DNA from: Marisa cornuarietis
Lineage: Eukaryota; Mollusca; Gastropoda; Architaenioglossa; Ampullariidae
Reading direction: 5' to 3'
Assembly (NCBI GenBank): GCA_004794655.1
Contig: SMMW01000568.1
Location: 2,097,001-2,161,000 of the forward strand
DNA length: 64,000 nt
The translations under genes and the position numbers were made by a program. Shown one piece after another: positions 1 to 11,710 of the stretch. The first letter of the stretch is position 1, and each line of letters starts with the position of its first letter. The notes beneath the pieces are model-generated. The model saw only the letters and a list, made by a program, of their open reading frames with translations, searched no databases and had not been told where the DNA came from.

Positions 1-591
1 ATAGTTTTCAGATTTACTGTATTCCCTGACTGCAGATTAGTGACGGCAATTCACATTTCTTTTCTTTTACTTCATCCATACAGAAGCGTGGAAAGGTTTT
101 ATGTGTCATCACAGTACACAGCTGATGAACTTTGGGTATATTGAACAGGGAAACCTGGGCATTCCTAGAGTTCCATCGTGCAGAAAAAAAAACTGGCATC
201 ATTTCACAAATACATGATACATTCAAACCATCTCATTCTATAGGAGGGATGCACAGTCAAAAATAGAACACCTTCCATATGACCTCTGAGGTATAAATAA
301 AGGTCACAGTGCATGTGTAAAATGTATTCTTCATCTGTTAAAACTCAGCAGAGCTATTTGATCCCCTTTTCAACCTCTTGGCTTTTTCGTGTGCCTTACT
401 TTATTCACAAATTAGGTTTAGGCCTGTTTGAAAATGTTATACTTCATATGAGTATAACATATCTGTGGAACTCAAGGCTGGTAGTGACCAAATCACATCA
501 ATGAGCACAGCAGTGAATGGCAATGTAGGTCTGAAGGAGGCCAATTCTTCTAGTAACCATAGCCACATTCTCTATAACTCTCGTGTCTGTT
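1..591. other. 3' flank of the capping-enzyme gene
   Basis: This stretch lies downstream of the RNGTT stop codon on the minus strand. It probably contains the 3' UTR. Short open frames here have no recognisable similarity and I see no other gene. Confidence 0.5.
400..405 (-). terminator. Candidate polyadenylation signal of RNGTT
   Basis: An AATAAA hexamer on the minus strand lies about 190 bases past the RNGTT stop codon. It is the nearest canonical signal that I found. Confidence 0.45.
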
Positions 592-3500
592 TCATTGCTT
601 CAACTTCTTCTGGGGGGGTGGCATAAGCAGGCGGTCTGTCTGACCAGGTGGATGGGGTTGTTTGTTGTGGGGTTGCCAGCGACAGTGGTTGATGGTGTGG
701 AAAAGTATCTCCTTGGTAACGGGGTGTTGAATGCTGTTGCACACACCTGTGCAGAAAACAGCAAATAGACATGTCATAATATGACAGGCTTATGCATGCC
801 TATGCATGTTGATATACAGCTCATGAGAGAAGAACATAAAATACAATTTTAGATAATAGATATCAATAACACATACACATAATGTATACAAACATGCATG
901 ATTTTCAGGTTTTCAAAGTTCTAGAATAATGTTTACAAAAAAGTGCCTGCTTAAAGGTTTAATGCGAAGCAAAATTTATAAATGTTTAGAGCAAAACATT
1001 ATTTCCCCATATCAAGGGTATCATAATTATATCCCCATATTTCCCTACATTCATTTTACAAATATCCCTACACATAGAAAGAGATCAGAAACAAAGATGT
1101 CAGTATGGTTCATGGATGTGCTTCTGTTGTGAAGGTCTTAGCCAACCAAAGTGTTCGAATCTGCATGGTAATATTTGTAGATGTTAATCTCAGGAACGGA
1201 AGAGGGATATTCAAGGGCATATCCAGATTTGGGTAATAAGGTAGCCTTATACTAAGATTTAGCCAATCATTAGAAAAAAAAAATTGCAGTCTCCTAGAAG
1301 CTTTATATACATGTAAATGGCATTTTCACATAAAAAAATTGTTACCCAAAAAAGTTCTTTAACAGTACACAAGCATAGACAAATTATACAAACACACATT
1401 CACACATGCATGCACACACGCACAGGTAAGGAAGGACAGAAACAAGAAAAGCCACATTAAAATTATATGCAAAATAAAGTTTGCAAAATACAAAACGGGA
1501 TGATAGTGTGTAAGAGCAATTTACCCATTGCAGTATCGTAGCTGTTGGGAAAAGATTTGTCTGTGCGTTGCCGCATGAACTGCCACTGGCTGCCATTCCA
1601 GGAACACTCAATAATCTTGTTGTCAAGTTCCCTCAGCTCCTTGGTTACCTGTGATAACCTCTGAGATGCCTTCATCCAATACTAACTTTATATTAGTCTA
1701 AGAGGTGATTGCTAATAGCAAACCTATTGAAAAGCAACAAAAATAATTTAAATGCCAAAACAGTTCGATGTTGAAATGTCAGGTAGCAATTCTTTAGATG
1801 TTTCTGGATTCTTTTACAATTTACATAAACTACATTTCTACAAAAACAATAAGTTTATTTGTTCCCTACTACAGCAATAACAAAATTAGCTTTTGTTCAT
1901 GAGGTACATGTTCTTTCTACTAAGGATCCGTCTTTTGCAATCATAGTGCGCATGTGTGTGCATGTACACCATGAATTATGGTAGCAAAAGTGGATGCTTT
2001 ATAAATACTTTTATAATTTGTTGTTGTTGTTCCCCTATGTTTTAAGAACAAACCACTTCACTGACCAAAGTGCTTATAAGAAGCTGAAGAAAGGTACCTT
2101 TGATATTTGCGAGAACGCATGCTCGTATCCTCCCACATATAAGTATCCTTTTGTTTCTGGTAACATGCTTCAAACATCACAAAAAGCAGAAATAAAATTA
2201 ATAAAAGACTTGGATATCAAATGATCTCAAATTTGAACCTAGCCAAGCAAGAAAAAACAGAGAAAAAAGGCTATTAAGTCAATTGTCAAGACTTAGACAA
2301 AAAGGCAAGCACTTGGAAGTGAGGTTGTAAGCTGGGAAAAAAAGGTCAGTTCAACAACTTTTCTGTTTTTCCTTTCTAATGCACACATTTTTTTCGAGGT
2401 AATTTTTCGATCAAGTCTGGTATACAAGCCAAATACATCAATTCATACTTTTTCTCTTGCTGATCCACAGCTGTCAGTATATATTATTGTCTAAGAAATT
2501 GGCTAATCATCAAGTCTACTGTTTGATAAAGTGAACATGACAAAGTTGAACACGGAGTGTGACCACTATATTTTCTGTTTGTACTACTGGATAACAAATC
2601 TGGCAACTAGAGTTATGACACTTGCTTGTTTACCTCTACCTTTATTGCTTACAGATTGTGGTGCAGAATGAATGAGTCAACAAGAAAAGAAAAAACAAAT
2701 TAACTTGCCCAGGTTTTTCTTCTCGAACAATCTTTAACCGAAAATCGACAGAGTTCAGTGAAGGAGGCTTCCACTTCAGCACATCTTTACACCGTCCACA
2801 AACATAGGACTGGAAATGAGAATGTGCCAAACACATTTAAGAGTATAAATGAAAAATACATTTTAAACATGAAGACAAACTGAGATGGAAGAGCACTCAC
2901 ATCAGGCACTGGCTGGAAGATAAGGCCATCCACTTCATGGCTGAGATTCTTGGCAAACTCACCCTCCAGCAGCTGGCGAAAAAAATGAACAGGAGAACCT
3001 GACTCATAGAAACAATCTCTCACCAATTTGTTCACACTCTCACTGTGCTTATAAAAAATAAAACATTATCAATCATTCAATAAAAAGATTCTAGAAAGTG
3101 ACTTCATAGAAGAAATGAAAGCAGGAGTAAAGAAGGAGATGAAGAAACAGCTTACCTTGTCCAAACTCTTTTGCTTGAAAACATCTTTAACCAGAAATCA
3201 ACAGGGTTTGGTGAAGGAGGCACTTCAAGTGCAGTGTCAGTGCAGAAAAGGTGAGAGATATGGGAATAACAGATAAACATTAGAGACTCTACAAGGTGTG
3301 GTAATGGACAATCACGAGGGTCAAGTGTTGCATTCATCTCCAAAAAATAGGAGCGAGGGGCTAAGAGCAAAGAACATTTCTGAGGAACACCGCATGACTT
3401 ACTTTCGGAACAGTGCTGATATCCCAGAAAGGTTTGGCACGAACACTGAATGGCTGGCTTGCACGGTCCAGCAAACCTTGCTGCATCTTGGCATTACGTG

Positions 3501-6500
3501 GTCCCACTATCTCTTTTTCAATGCACAACAGGCGGCGGTTAAAATCTGTGTGACCTACGTCTTGCCCCTGTCATAGTAAAAGTGAAATGGCTGAAACCTC
3601 ATCATAATCATCAAATGACAGCATCATATTTGCATTTATCACATACTCCACAAACAGAACATTCAAAGTTTGATAACAAACAACCCTCATTTTATGCAAC
3701 ATTCTTGAAATGAGATGTCCTGCATCGTAAACATATGCGCTTACCTCAAACTTGATTATATCGTAGATAAGAAACCTAGGAACATTCTGATCGCCAACTT
3801 TGTCCAGGATCATCTCCTGTAATATGAGAGATATGAAATAAAATAACCTGCATCTCCTGTAACACAGGAAATACTAATTACATTTACCAGCATCTTTTAC
3901 TGAAGTGACATACTGAAACAAAACTCCTACAGTGAGGAAACGTTGCATGCACATTTTCATGGGAGCAGCAGGAAGCAAGACGTCTTAACTACCTAGTATG
4001 AAGTTCAGAAGTTCCACAACAACATCCAATCATATTACTACAGTTATTCAAAGCTTATGCAATTAACGTGTTGGACAGAAATATTCTTACCCCATCAACA
4101 AGTGTATCATATATGTGACTTTTCAGATCTTTTCTGCGAGGAAACTGAAGATCCTTAACATGGAAAACTGCATTGTCTCTGTCAACCATGAAGACTTGGT
4201 TTGGCCCATCAATTAACATCAAGTACCTGGAATACATACAAACAGATTTCATTCAACAAGAATATTTGGGACAGGATGCTATGCATCTTCCACTCCTATA
4301 ATAATGCTCTTAAAAAAATGGAATATAATAAAGACAAGATAAAACAGGGTTAGGATTAAAATCGTCAGACAGCATTCAAGGGTAGAGCGAACTCACATTC
4401 CATAAAGTGGAGAACTGAGAAAACTGGTGAGAGTGGGTGGGAAAATCATCAGCAGCCCCTATGTCTAATTTGGGCTAAGGAATTGATGATGATGATGATG
4501 ATGATGATAATGATGATCCCTCAATTACCAGACACAAGAGTGTAGTGGGTAGTCATTTTAAAACGGAGATCTAAAAATAAGAACACCACAAAAGATCCTG
4601 TGAGACAGACCTTGTACCATCTGCCTTCCAGCTGACCATGTATGGCTTGAGCTTGAGATACTCCAGATTCTTCATGTCCATCGACACTGGTTGGGAGCCA
4701 GGAAACCCAGACCTGCAACAAAGTTTGCACTTTTAATTCTTCCAGCTGCTTCCCACAGCTACTCACCCACTTCTTTCTGCTGATGACACAGAACAATAAG
4801 CTTTGTATGATAAATGTCACTGCTTAGTTTCAAAACCTCTTAACTCCCCATCCTCTGTTCAGCTTAATAATAGTGAGCTTGATGAAAGTTATGCCACAAT
4901 TGACAATAGCCTGTAATTCCAAAAAGAATGTAAGTAAAATGTGATGTCTTGTCACCTGTCTGAAAGTATAATTACCCAATATATAATGAAAAACCAAAAA
5001 TATTCAGTGTCCATATCTACTAATTGCCAATTCACCCCCTCCTCCACCTAAAACAAAATCTGTAAAAAGATGGTGAATCACCTTTCATTCTGAAGCTTTT
5101 CTTTTTAATCAAAGGAAGAAATGAAAAATGTGGTAGCTGAAAAAAATTGTTATGGCATTTCTCATGTTTGCAGATGAAAGCATTATCATGATGTGCATCC
5201 AGAGCGATGGGTTAGAAGCAGCAAGTTTGTAACAAACTCCTCACCCTTTCCAACCACACATTGCCTGAGATTTTTCTTGCACCTGTGACAGAGTAGGCTG
5301 GGCTAGCACTTGTGACACACCTGTTACGCCATCAGCAAATTTTGCATTCTACAAAAACACAAAACAAAAATAAAAACTCAAGAGTAATATATGTTTAGGA
5401 ATTTTGAAGTACTAGATAAATGGAGAAATGTGCTAACTTTGGCAAATTGAAAAATATTAAAGCCAAGAAATAAAGACAATTTATTATTTATTATTACTAC
5501 TACTATTTTTACTCACATTTATGTCCAACTTTGTTGTCCTACTATTACAATAGAAAATGTGAGCTTTTTATACACTTTTATGAGGTCTTTGTGGCTGGTG
5601 TGCCACTGAGGTGGCTGGTGTGCCAAAGAGATGGCTGGACAAAACACACTTTAAAAATATGAAATAAGCAGAAATTAACTGTTCCTACATCAGTCCATCA
5701 TAACATTGCACCTTTTGTAAATCCAAGAGGAATGAGATGTGCCCAAGGGAATTTTGAAAAAGTCCTTAACACCCAGGGTAACAAAGAGAATGTCACCCTT
5801 TAACAGAAAAGAGGGCAGCGATGGAACACTGTTACAGTTCCTGTCAAAATAACATCCAAAGTCTAATGGAAATAGCTGCGTTTGGAAATGTTTAAGCTAG
5901 CATAATTATTAATTTATTTACATGTTAATATTTGCATAAAAATATGCACATGTATACGTGTCTAAAATGAGCCACTGAGTGCTAACCATATATGTTTGAA
6001 ACAGTTACGCTAAGCTAACATTTGCTATTAAAAAACAGTCCAAAAAATCATGTCAGAGTTTTGCCTGAATAGTTTTAACTGCATCAAAGGTCTAATAACT
6101 GATATGTTTGAAAGTTTGAACAAGGAAGTGATAATCTAAGAAAAAGTTAAGCAAATATGGCACGTAGTAACTTTGATACTGCCATGCACAATACTTGCAA
6201 CTCATCACCTATACATTTTGTGATGACCTTAAATTTGCTAAATATTCTCCCTTCTGTAAAAGTTACTGCCTCAATGCAGGGCTAATAATTAATGTTCCCT
6301 TTTTTTCTTCTAATTTCTATAGAACAATGCAAGATGTTTGTCTCTTCCTGATAAGACGAAAATTTTGACATTTCATCCTCAGCAGTGTCTGGTTTGCATT
6401 ATACCTGGAACTTTAATAGAAATAGATTTGTTCTGAGAATCTTTAATGCATGCCTAGAAAAGAGATGAACACATAAAACATCCCCAACCAGCAAAGGGCT

Positions 6501-9500
6501 TACGAAAGAGACAAATTTGTTTGACAAACTCCCTCAGCCAGCAAAAGCCTTGATTTGAGGATCTTTAACATGTGCTTAGTAATGAAATGAGCTTGTTTGA
6601 CATAATTCCTCTACCAGCAAAGGGCTTGATCTGAGGATCTTTAACATGTGTTTAGGAAAGAGACGTACTCGTTTGACAAACTCCCTCCTCTTTTTGCTTT
6701 TCTCACTGTTCCCACTGCTTCTGCTGTCATCATTGCCATCTGCAGCATTGGCGCCATTAAAAGAATGGCCATCATCATCCACAGTGTCATCAGATTCTGA
6801 AATGGTACCAAAAAAAAAAAAAAAAAATACAAAAGTGCAAAGTCTGTATTTGTAAACAAGTCAATGTCATTTCTGTTTAAACCAGAGAGAGTTGTGCAGC
6901 TGCTTCTGTCCATAGCATATCTGGGTTCCACATGATAATACTGCATCTTTTAAAAAGGAACACTTTTAAACCTCACATGCAAGAAACAAGTCAAATACAT
7001 GATAGCTGTAAGAAGTAAACCTTACCTGTACACCATTGTGGTAAGGGAGGAGCACCTGGTGTTTCTTCTGGGTCACCATAACGACGGAAAAGCTCATCCA
7101 GATAATCTTGCTTATAGATCCCTGGTGGTCGGGCCTTTGAAAAAAGATGAAGAACAGAATGCAGAAACAACAAAAGGCAATACAATTTTGAAAACAAAAA
7201 AGTGAAAGAAAAACACATTAAAACAAAACATGAAGGGTCGATTGGTCAATTCCCACAAAAAGAGAGAGAGAGACCCTGTCCTGACCATGAGAGTGCATAA
7301 CCTGTGTCTGTAATTTTCTTGTGTATGAGTGAGTGTATGTTGTAAAAGTGAGCGAGTCTGTTATATGCGAATATGGGTGGATGGTTGTTGATGATTTAGT
7401 CTATGTATGATTTATATAAAGCGCTCTGAGCAAATTTTTGGAAAAGCACTATACAAATCCTCAATATTATTATTAGATGGGGGAAATAAGTCATCAATTA
7501 TGGAGGAAACCGATGAAGGAAATATTTTCAATGACTTAGATTTCAAGCTTTTTCTGCATCCAATTTTTGGAAACTATGACATTTGGTATTCATATCAAGA
7601 GCAAAAATATCCCCATCCTCATCTGCTTTAAGCTTGATAGATGTCAACAAAATAGTAGTAGTGCAGCACACACCGACACCTATGTACACATTCCCTATCT
7701 TCTCCACACCACACACTCACATTTTGAGAAACACTTTACGTACCGCTGCAAATAAGCGAACTGCTGCTTCCACACTAGTAAAAAGAATGAAAAAGTAAAG
7801 GAAGTCTAAGTAATGCTCTCTGTGAGTGTCAATATGGGCTATAAAAATCTTCATTATTATTATTATTACACATTTTGCCAAGAACTATCTCACTTAGTCA
7901 ACCAACTATTCATAAGTCAGTCATTCAAACAATCATATCATAAACCAAATGGAATATTGTCAGCAAGTAAAATTTCCTGCAATTACAAATTAAAATATGA
8001 CAGAAATTACCAATGTTTATTCAGATTCTTTGTAACTACTCTTTTTACTGATTCAGAAATCCACTCTTTAAGTCTATTCCTCAATAAATTTGGGTTTAAT
8101 ATACAAAGTGAAAGAATGACAGGTCCAAGACTAGTTAAAAAGTGCCATGTTACTGACCGAAACCAATAAGATACTACGTGGTAGAGGTCACATTTTCCCC
8201 TGTTGCTATAGTCCAAGAAAAAGTATATCATGAGGATGTCTACTTCATACTGTAGTTTTCTTTCAGTGACATGGCACTTTCTGCATAGCTCCAGACCAGC
8301 CACTATCACACTTATGCATTCACAAACACAAGTCTGTATTATATAAGAAACTGGAATTGATTTTTAGTCTTGTTCTGGCAAACTGATTACACACAAAACT
8401 TTTTTTTGTTTAAAAATAAAAATATAGGACATGTCAATTCAGTTGCCATTATATAAGGTGCAATGCAGACTTCTTCTGTACTTGATAAACAGTGTCAGCT
8501 ACCACAGTGGTGTTAACTTACCTACATGACTGCTTCTCTACCAAATAACTGACTATAAGGAAGCCTGTCCGATTGAAGCCATGTGTGCAATGAACACCTG
8601 CAACAGGTATTCAGATACAATTATGTCATACATGACTAATCCACAAGTGATAAAACACTTCTCTCTTTAGTGTAACCATTCAGAAGGAAGCAAGATATGG
8701 TAAAGCAAGTTTTTTTTCTGTTGGTCAGATATAAATATATTGCTAAAGACCAAAACAAAAATTATAACACTATCAAAAAACCTTCCTGAATCTCAACTGA
8801 TCAATAAGTTCACATCTAGTGTGAAAGTTCACAAAACTTTTAATAAATTATATGCACATTTGGCTAGACTTGCTGCCTTGAATATAAGACATGCTCTCAT
8901 CTCATTGTGAAACAGATATCTTACCAATAACCTCAAGAGGTTTTTGGTGAATAAAGCGTTCACACAAGTTAACAAATGCCTGTGTCTGTTCTGGAGTGGG
9001 TGTCTCTGATCGTCTGTATAAAAAAAGTGACCCAGAAGTGAATAATTTGAGGAATGCATAGAGTATATAATACAGTCTTGAAATATATTACACAGTGTGC
9101 AAATATACATAACTGAGAATAAAACTACTGCAAATAAAGTTCAAACAAGATATGTCACACAATGCTCACTAAGGTAACAAATGAAGAGACTATTTCAATG
9201 AAACAACATGAATGATACTGAAGTAACTGAGATGCCGAGATTGTAGTATATCCGTTGACCAGCACAGGCGTGTAGCTTAACTGAAGCAACATCAATGAAC
9301 CAATGGAAATGAGTTAATTAAAAAAGTAATGAAAACAAAGAGCACAACCCCTTTCTTCTATATGTCTACAGCCCACCTTTCGCATCTTTACTTACAAAAA
9401 TTTTAGTAAAATATCTTTTTCTGTGCATGTAGTCCATGCAGACTATTTTCTAACTGCAGACCCTCACAGCTACAGCACAAGATCATCACATTCCGCACGA

Positions 9501-11710
9501 AAACACACAAAAGTATTTACGATGAAAGCCTATAGCAACAGTTCTGGCATACTACCCTTATATACATTACACTAAGCGATACTTTGTTAAATCTACATTG
9601 AAGAGATGTGACTCACCCCTTACAATGCAGCTTGACATATCGGCATTCATATTTTTCTTCCACATCTTTGCTGTTGTAGAAGCGTTTTGTATTTGTCAGA
9701 TCAATCAGCAAACCCATTTTTAGCTAAGAAATGAACAATAAGGTGTCAACAATGAACCCTTAAATGGACCATTTTAATCTATCTTCAGCTGAAACTAAAT
9801 TTGAGGAAGCGAAGATCGCTAAAGCTTTTTGACCGGTACAAGCAACGCTGTACATGCAGAGAGTTTAACCAAAAAAGTCATGCTTGTAACAAAAGAACTT
9901 GTCACGACAAAGAAAGTCATGACTTATGTTAAGTACAAACCAGTGACACTTACACACATCTAGTTTTGAAATCTGTCTAATTTTTATAAAAAATACACAT
10001 CAATGTACCAAACTGAAAGTTGGTGCTAATATTGTTCCTAAAATAATGACAATGCTAACAGCAAACCAAGTACAGTGGTACCCTGGCACTCAACCACAAT
10101 CAGTTCTGGAAGGCTAGTTGAGTGATGATCAGTTTGAGTGCCAAGGCTTTTTTACCTATAAGAAATAATATAAAGATATTTGATTGGTGATCAATATCTA
10201 TCTATATTATAGTATTTTACTGTACAGCACATTAAAAAGATGTGTTTGTTTCTGGATATATTTTTTCATTTATCCACACTAGTAATAATTTCTCCATTTC
10301 TTCCATTGAGACCTTTGCTTTGTTACCGCTTTTACTTCTTATGCTACATCAGCAGCTTTAATGGCCACCTTTTGTTTTAGTCTTGTCGATATTGTTGACT
10401 TAATCATGCTTTTTTCCGCATCCCATTTTTGGACATCATGACATTATTTGGTATTCATATCATTACAGTCAGGATCCAAGCTCTTATTTTAATTCAGTTG
10501 TTGTTATTACTCTTTTCCTAGTTCATTCATTTTTAACAGTAGAGAGTTTTCTGGGTGCCATGATGACCTTATGGTATGTGTATGTAAATACACATTAAAA
10601 AAAACCCCACAAGATCATGAACACAGCACCAGGACAGGTCTTCACTAATTGAAATTGACCCCACAGTGTCATGGGTAAGTTTGGCAACTCATACAGGTTT
10701 TACCATGATGTTCAAGTGCTGAACAACAAAGAAAATTACTCTTGAAAAAACTGAAATGTTCAAACATGGAGAGTTTGAGTACTGAGGCAACAATGCATTA
10801 ATTTTTAATTATGTTTTAAGTTTTAATTTATGGCAGATCAAATCTTTCCAATCTCAGAGCAGGTGAAAGGCTTTTAAGCAGAGGATCAGAAAGCTAATTT
10901 TAATAATTTTTAAAGATAAAAGCTGAAGCTAAGCCTGCCCCACCCAAAGCTGCAAACATATTAGAATGCCTTTTACATAAATGCACTGGTGTAGCTATCT
11001 TTTTTTAAACATATTGATATTTTTAATGTCTTTAAATTACTTTTTGTTCATTAATAGTAATACTGTACAATTTGTGAAATGCAGGTTTCATTAAATAATC
11101 AATTAAAAAATTTATTTCAGAAATGCATATTTATGCTTTATTGCCATTATTTATAATCTTTGACTGTGTCCAGTACCTTGTATGAGCGAAATGTTGAAAA
11201 TAACATATCCAGACTGAAACGACTTTCTTCAGGTATTTGATCATCATATCGACCATCCAATGGTGTTTTGAATGGGAAAAACTTTTCTGCAAAATAACAG
11301 ACCACCTCACAAAGATCATAAAAGCACATTTGTTTTCAGAATGGTCTTTAGGACAACTATTTTGTTCTAATACAGAATTTGTAAACAGTAGTACAGAAAG
11401 GATAAGCTTTGTAAACAGTAATACAGATAGGATAAGCCGAGTGATGATTTCTAATAATGACCTTCCAAGGTTTGTAATGAGAATTTCACTTGTGTTTACA
11501 GCAGCTTTTTTTGCCATAAACCCCCATATGCAGTCTTGAAAAAAAACCTGTAGTTTTCATTCATTACAATATGATATTAGCAGTAATGACCATGAAAATC
11601 TGTTCATCTTTACTAATCATAAACTCCACTCTAGACTAACCTTGTATAGCAGATCCCTTCCGCGGACAATGAAGCCATCGAGGTGGGATAAGTAAGTGGT
11701 TGTTATTCAT
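592..11710 (-). CDS. RNGTT: mRNA-capping enzyme (RNA 5'-triphosphatase + guanylyltransferase), complete 18-exon gene
   Basis: Bifunctional nuclear enzyme that removes the 5' gamma-phosphate of nascent Pol II transcripts and adds GMP to form the cap. Exons in gene order: 11710-11641, 11286-11177, 9723-9617, 9013-8925, 8597-8522, 7774-7744, 7134-7026, 6796-6669, 5348-5245, 4712-4611, 4226-4091, 3816-3745, 3567-3403, 2972-2901, 2809-2709, 2167-2098, 1648-1525, 746-592. All joins are in phase and give 606 codons; human RNGTT is about 597. The ATG at 11710-11708 opens [19 protein letters not shown] and has an in-frame TAG at 11719-11717. The triphosphatase carries [11 protein letters not shown] (nucleophile about Cys129). 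An acidic linker occupies exons 7-8. The guanylyltransferase carries WKADGTRY (nucleophile about Lys304) and, later, [16 protein letters not shown]. The C-terminus is [10 protein letters not shown]. The intron after exon 15 uses a GC donor (GG|GCAAGT) and exon 6 is 31 bp. Family homology is recognised from memory of the human protein; splice sites are seen directly. Confidence 0.97.
3157..3230 (-). pseudogene. Decayed duplicate of RNGTT exon 15 inside intron 13
   Basis: The minus strand reads [15 protein letters not shown], a clear relative of [15 protein letters not shown] in exon 15 (2809-2709). Similarity is about 80-85% over roughly 45 bases by eye. It keeps a good 5' splice site (ACAAG|GTAAGC at 3156/3155), but the acceptor side is eroded and the residues after LKM are unrelated. 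It lies 5' of exon 14, so splicing it in would put the peptide out of order. Exon 13 joins exon 14 in frame without it (VPK|LLEGEF), which supports a dead copy. Confidence 0.7.
6434..6690. repeat. Tandem repeat spanning the exon 8 donor of RNGTT
   Basis: Imperfect tandem units contain GAGGATCTTTAACATGTG and TTTGTTTGACAAACTCCCTC. The last two copies start at 6555 and 6632, a period of 77 bases. An older copy starts near 6434. The outermost unit includes the end of exon 8 and its GTACGT donor, so the exon-intron border has been copied into the intron. Confidence 0.65.
7395..7478 (+). mobile_element. Relic of a LINE 3' end with ATT tail
   Basis: The sequence AAAGCGCTCTGAGC, then AAGCACTATACAAATC, then a short ATT run resembles the 3' ends seen at 32976-33042 and 42990-43100. 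It lies in RNGTT intron 6, between exons 7 and 6, and is short and diverged. Confidence 0.4.
7810..7868 (+). mobile_element. Second LINE 3'-end relic with ATT tail
   Basis: GCTCTCTGTGAGTGTCAATA followed by GGGCTATAAAAATCTTC and an ATT run matches the terminal segment of the LINE at 42260-43105. It lies in RNGTT intron 5, just upstream of the 31-bp exon. Confidence 0.45.
10073..10795. mobile_element. Probable non-autonomous DNA transposon in RNGTT intron 2
   Basis: The left end CAGTGGTACCCTGGCACTCA is mirrored by an imperfect inverted end at 10771-10795 (reverse complement CATTGTTGCCTCAGTACTCA). TA lies next to the left end and close to the right end. Sub-terminal repeats of the same motif occur at 10108-10145. 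No transposase frame is present inside. The CAGTGGTACC-type terminus is typical of Tc1/mariner-related non-autonomous repeats; family membership is an inference. Confidence 0.5.

Noticed and set aside
2973..3035. Upstream extension of RNGTT exon 14 ([12 protein letters not shown])
   Set aside because: The acceptor TTTCGCCAG at 2973 gives the conserved K-LLEG join in phase; the extension has no counterpart in the family.
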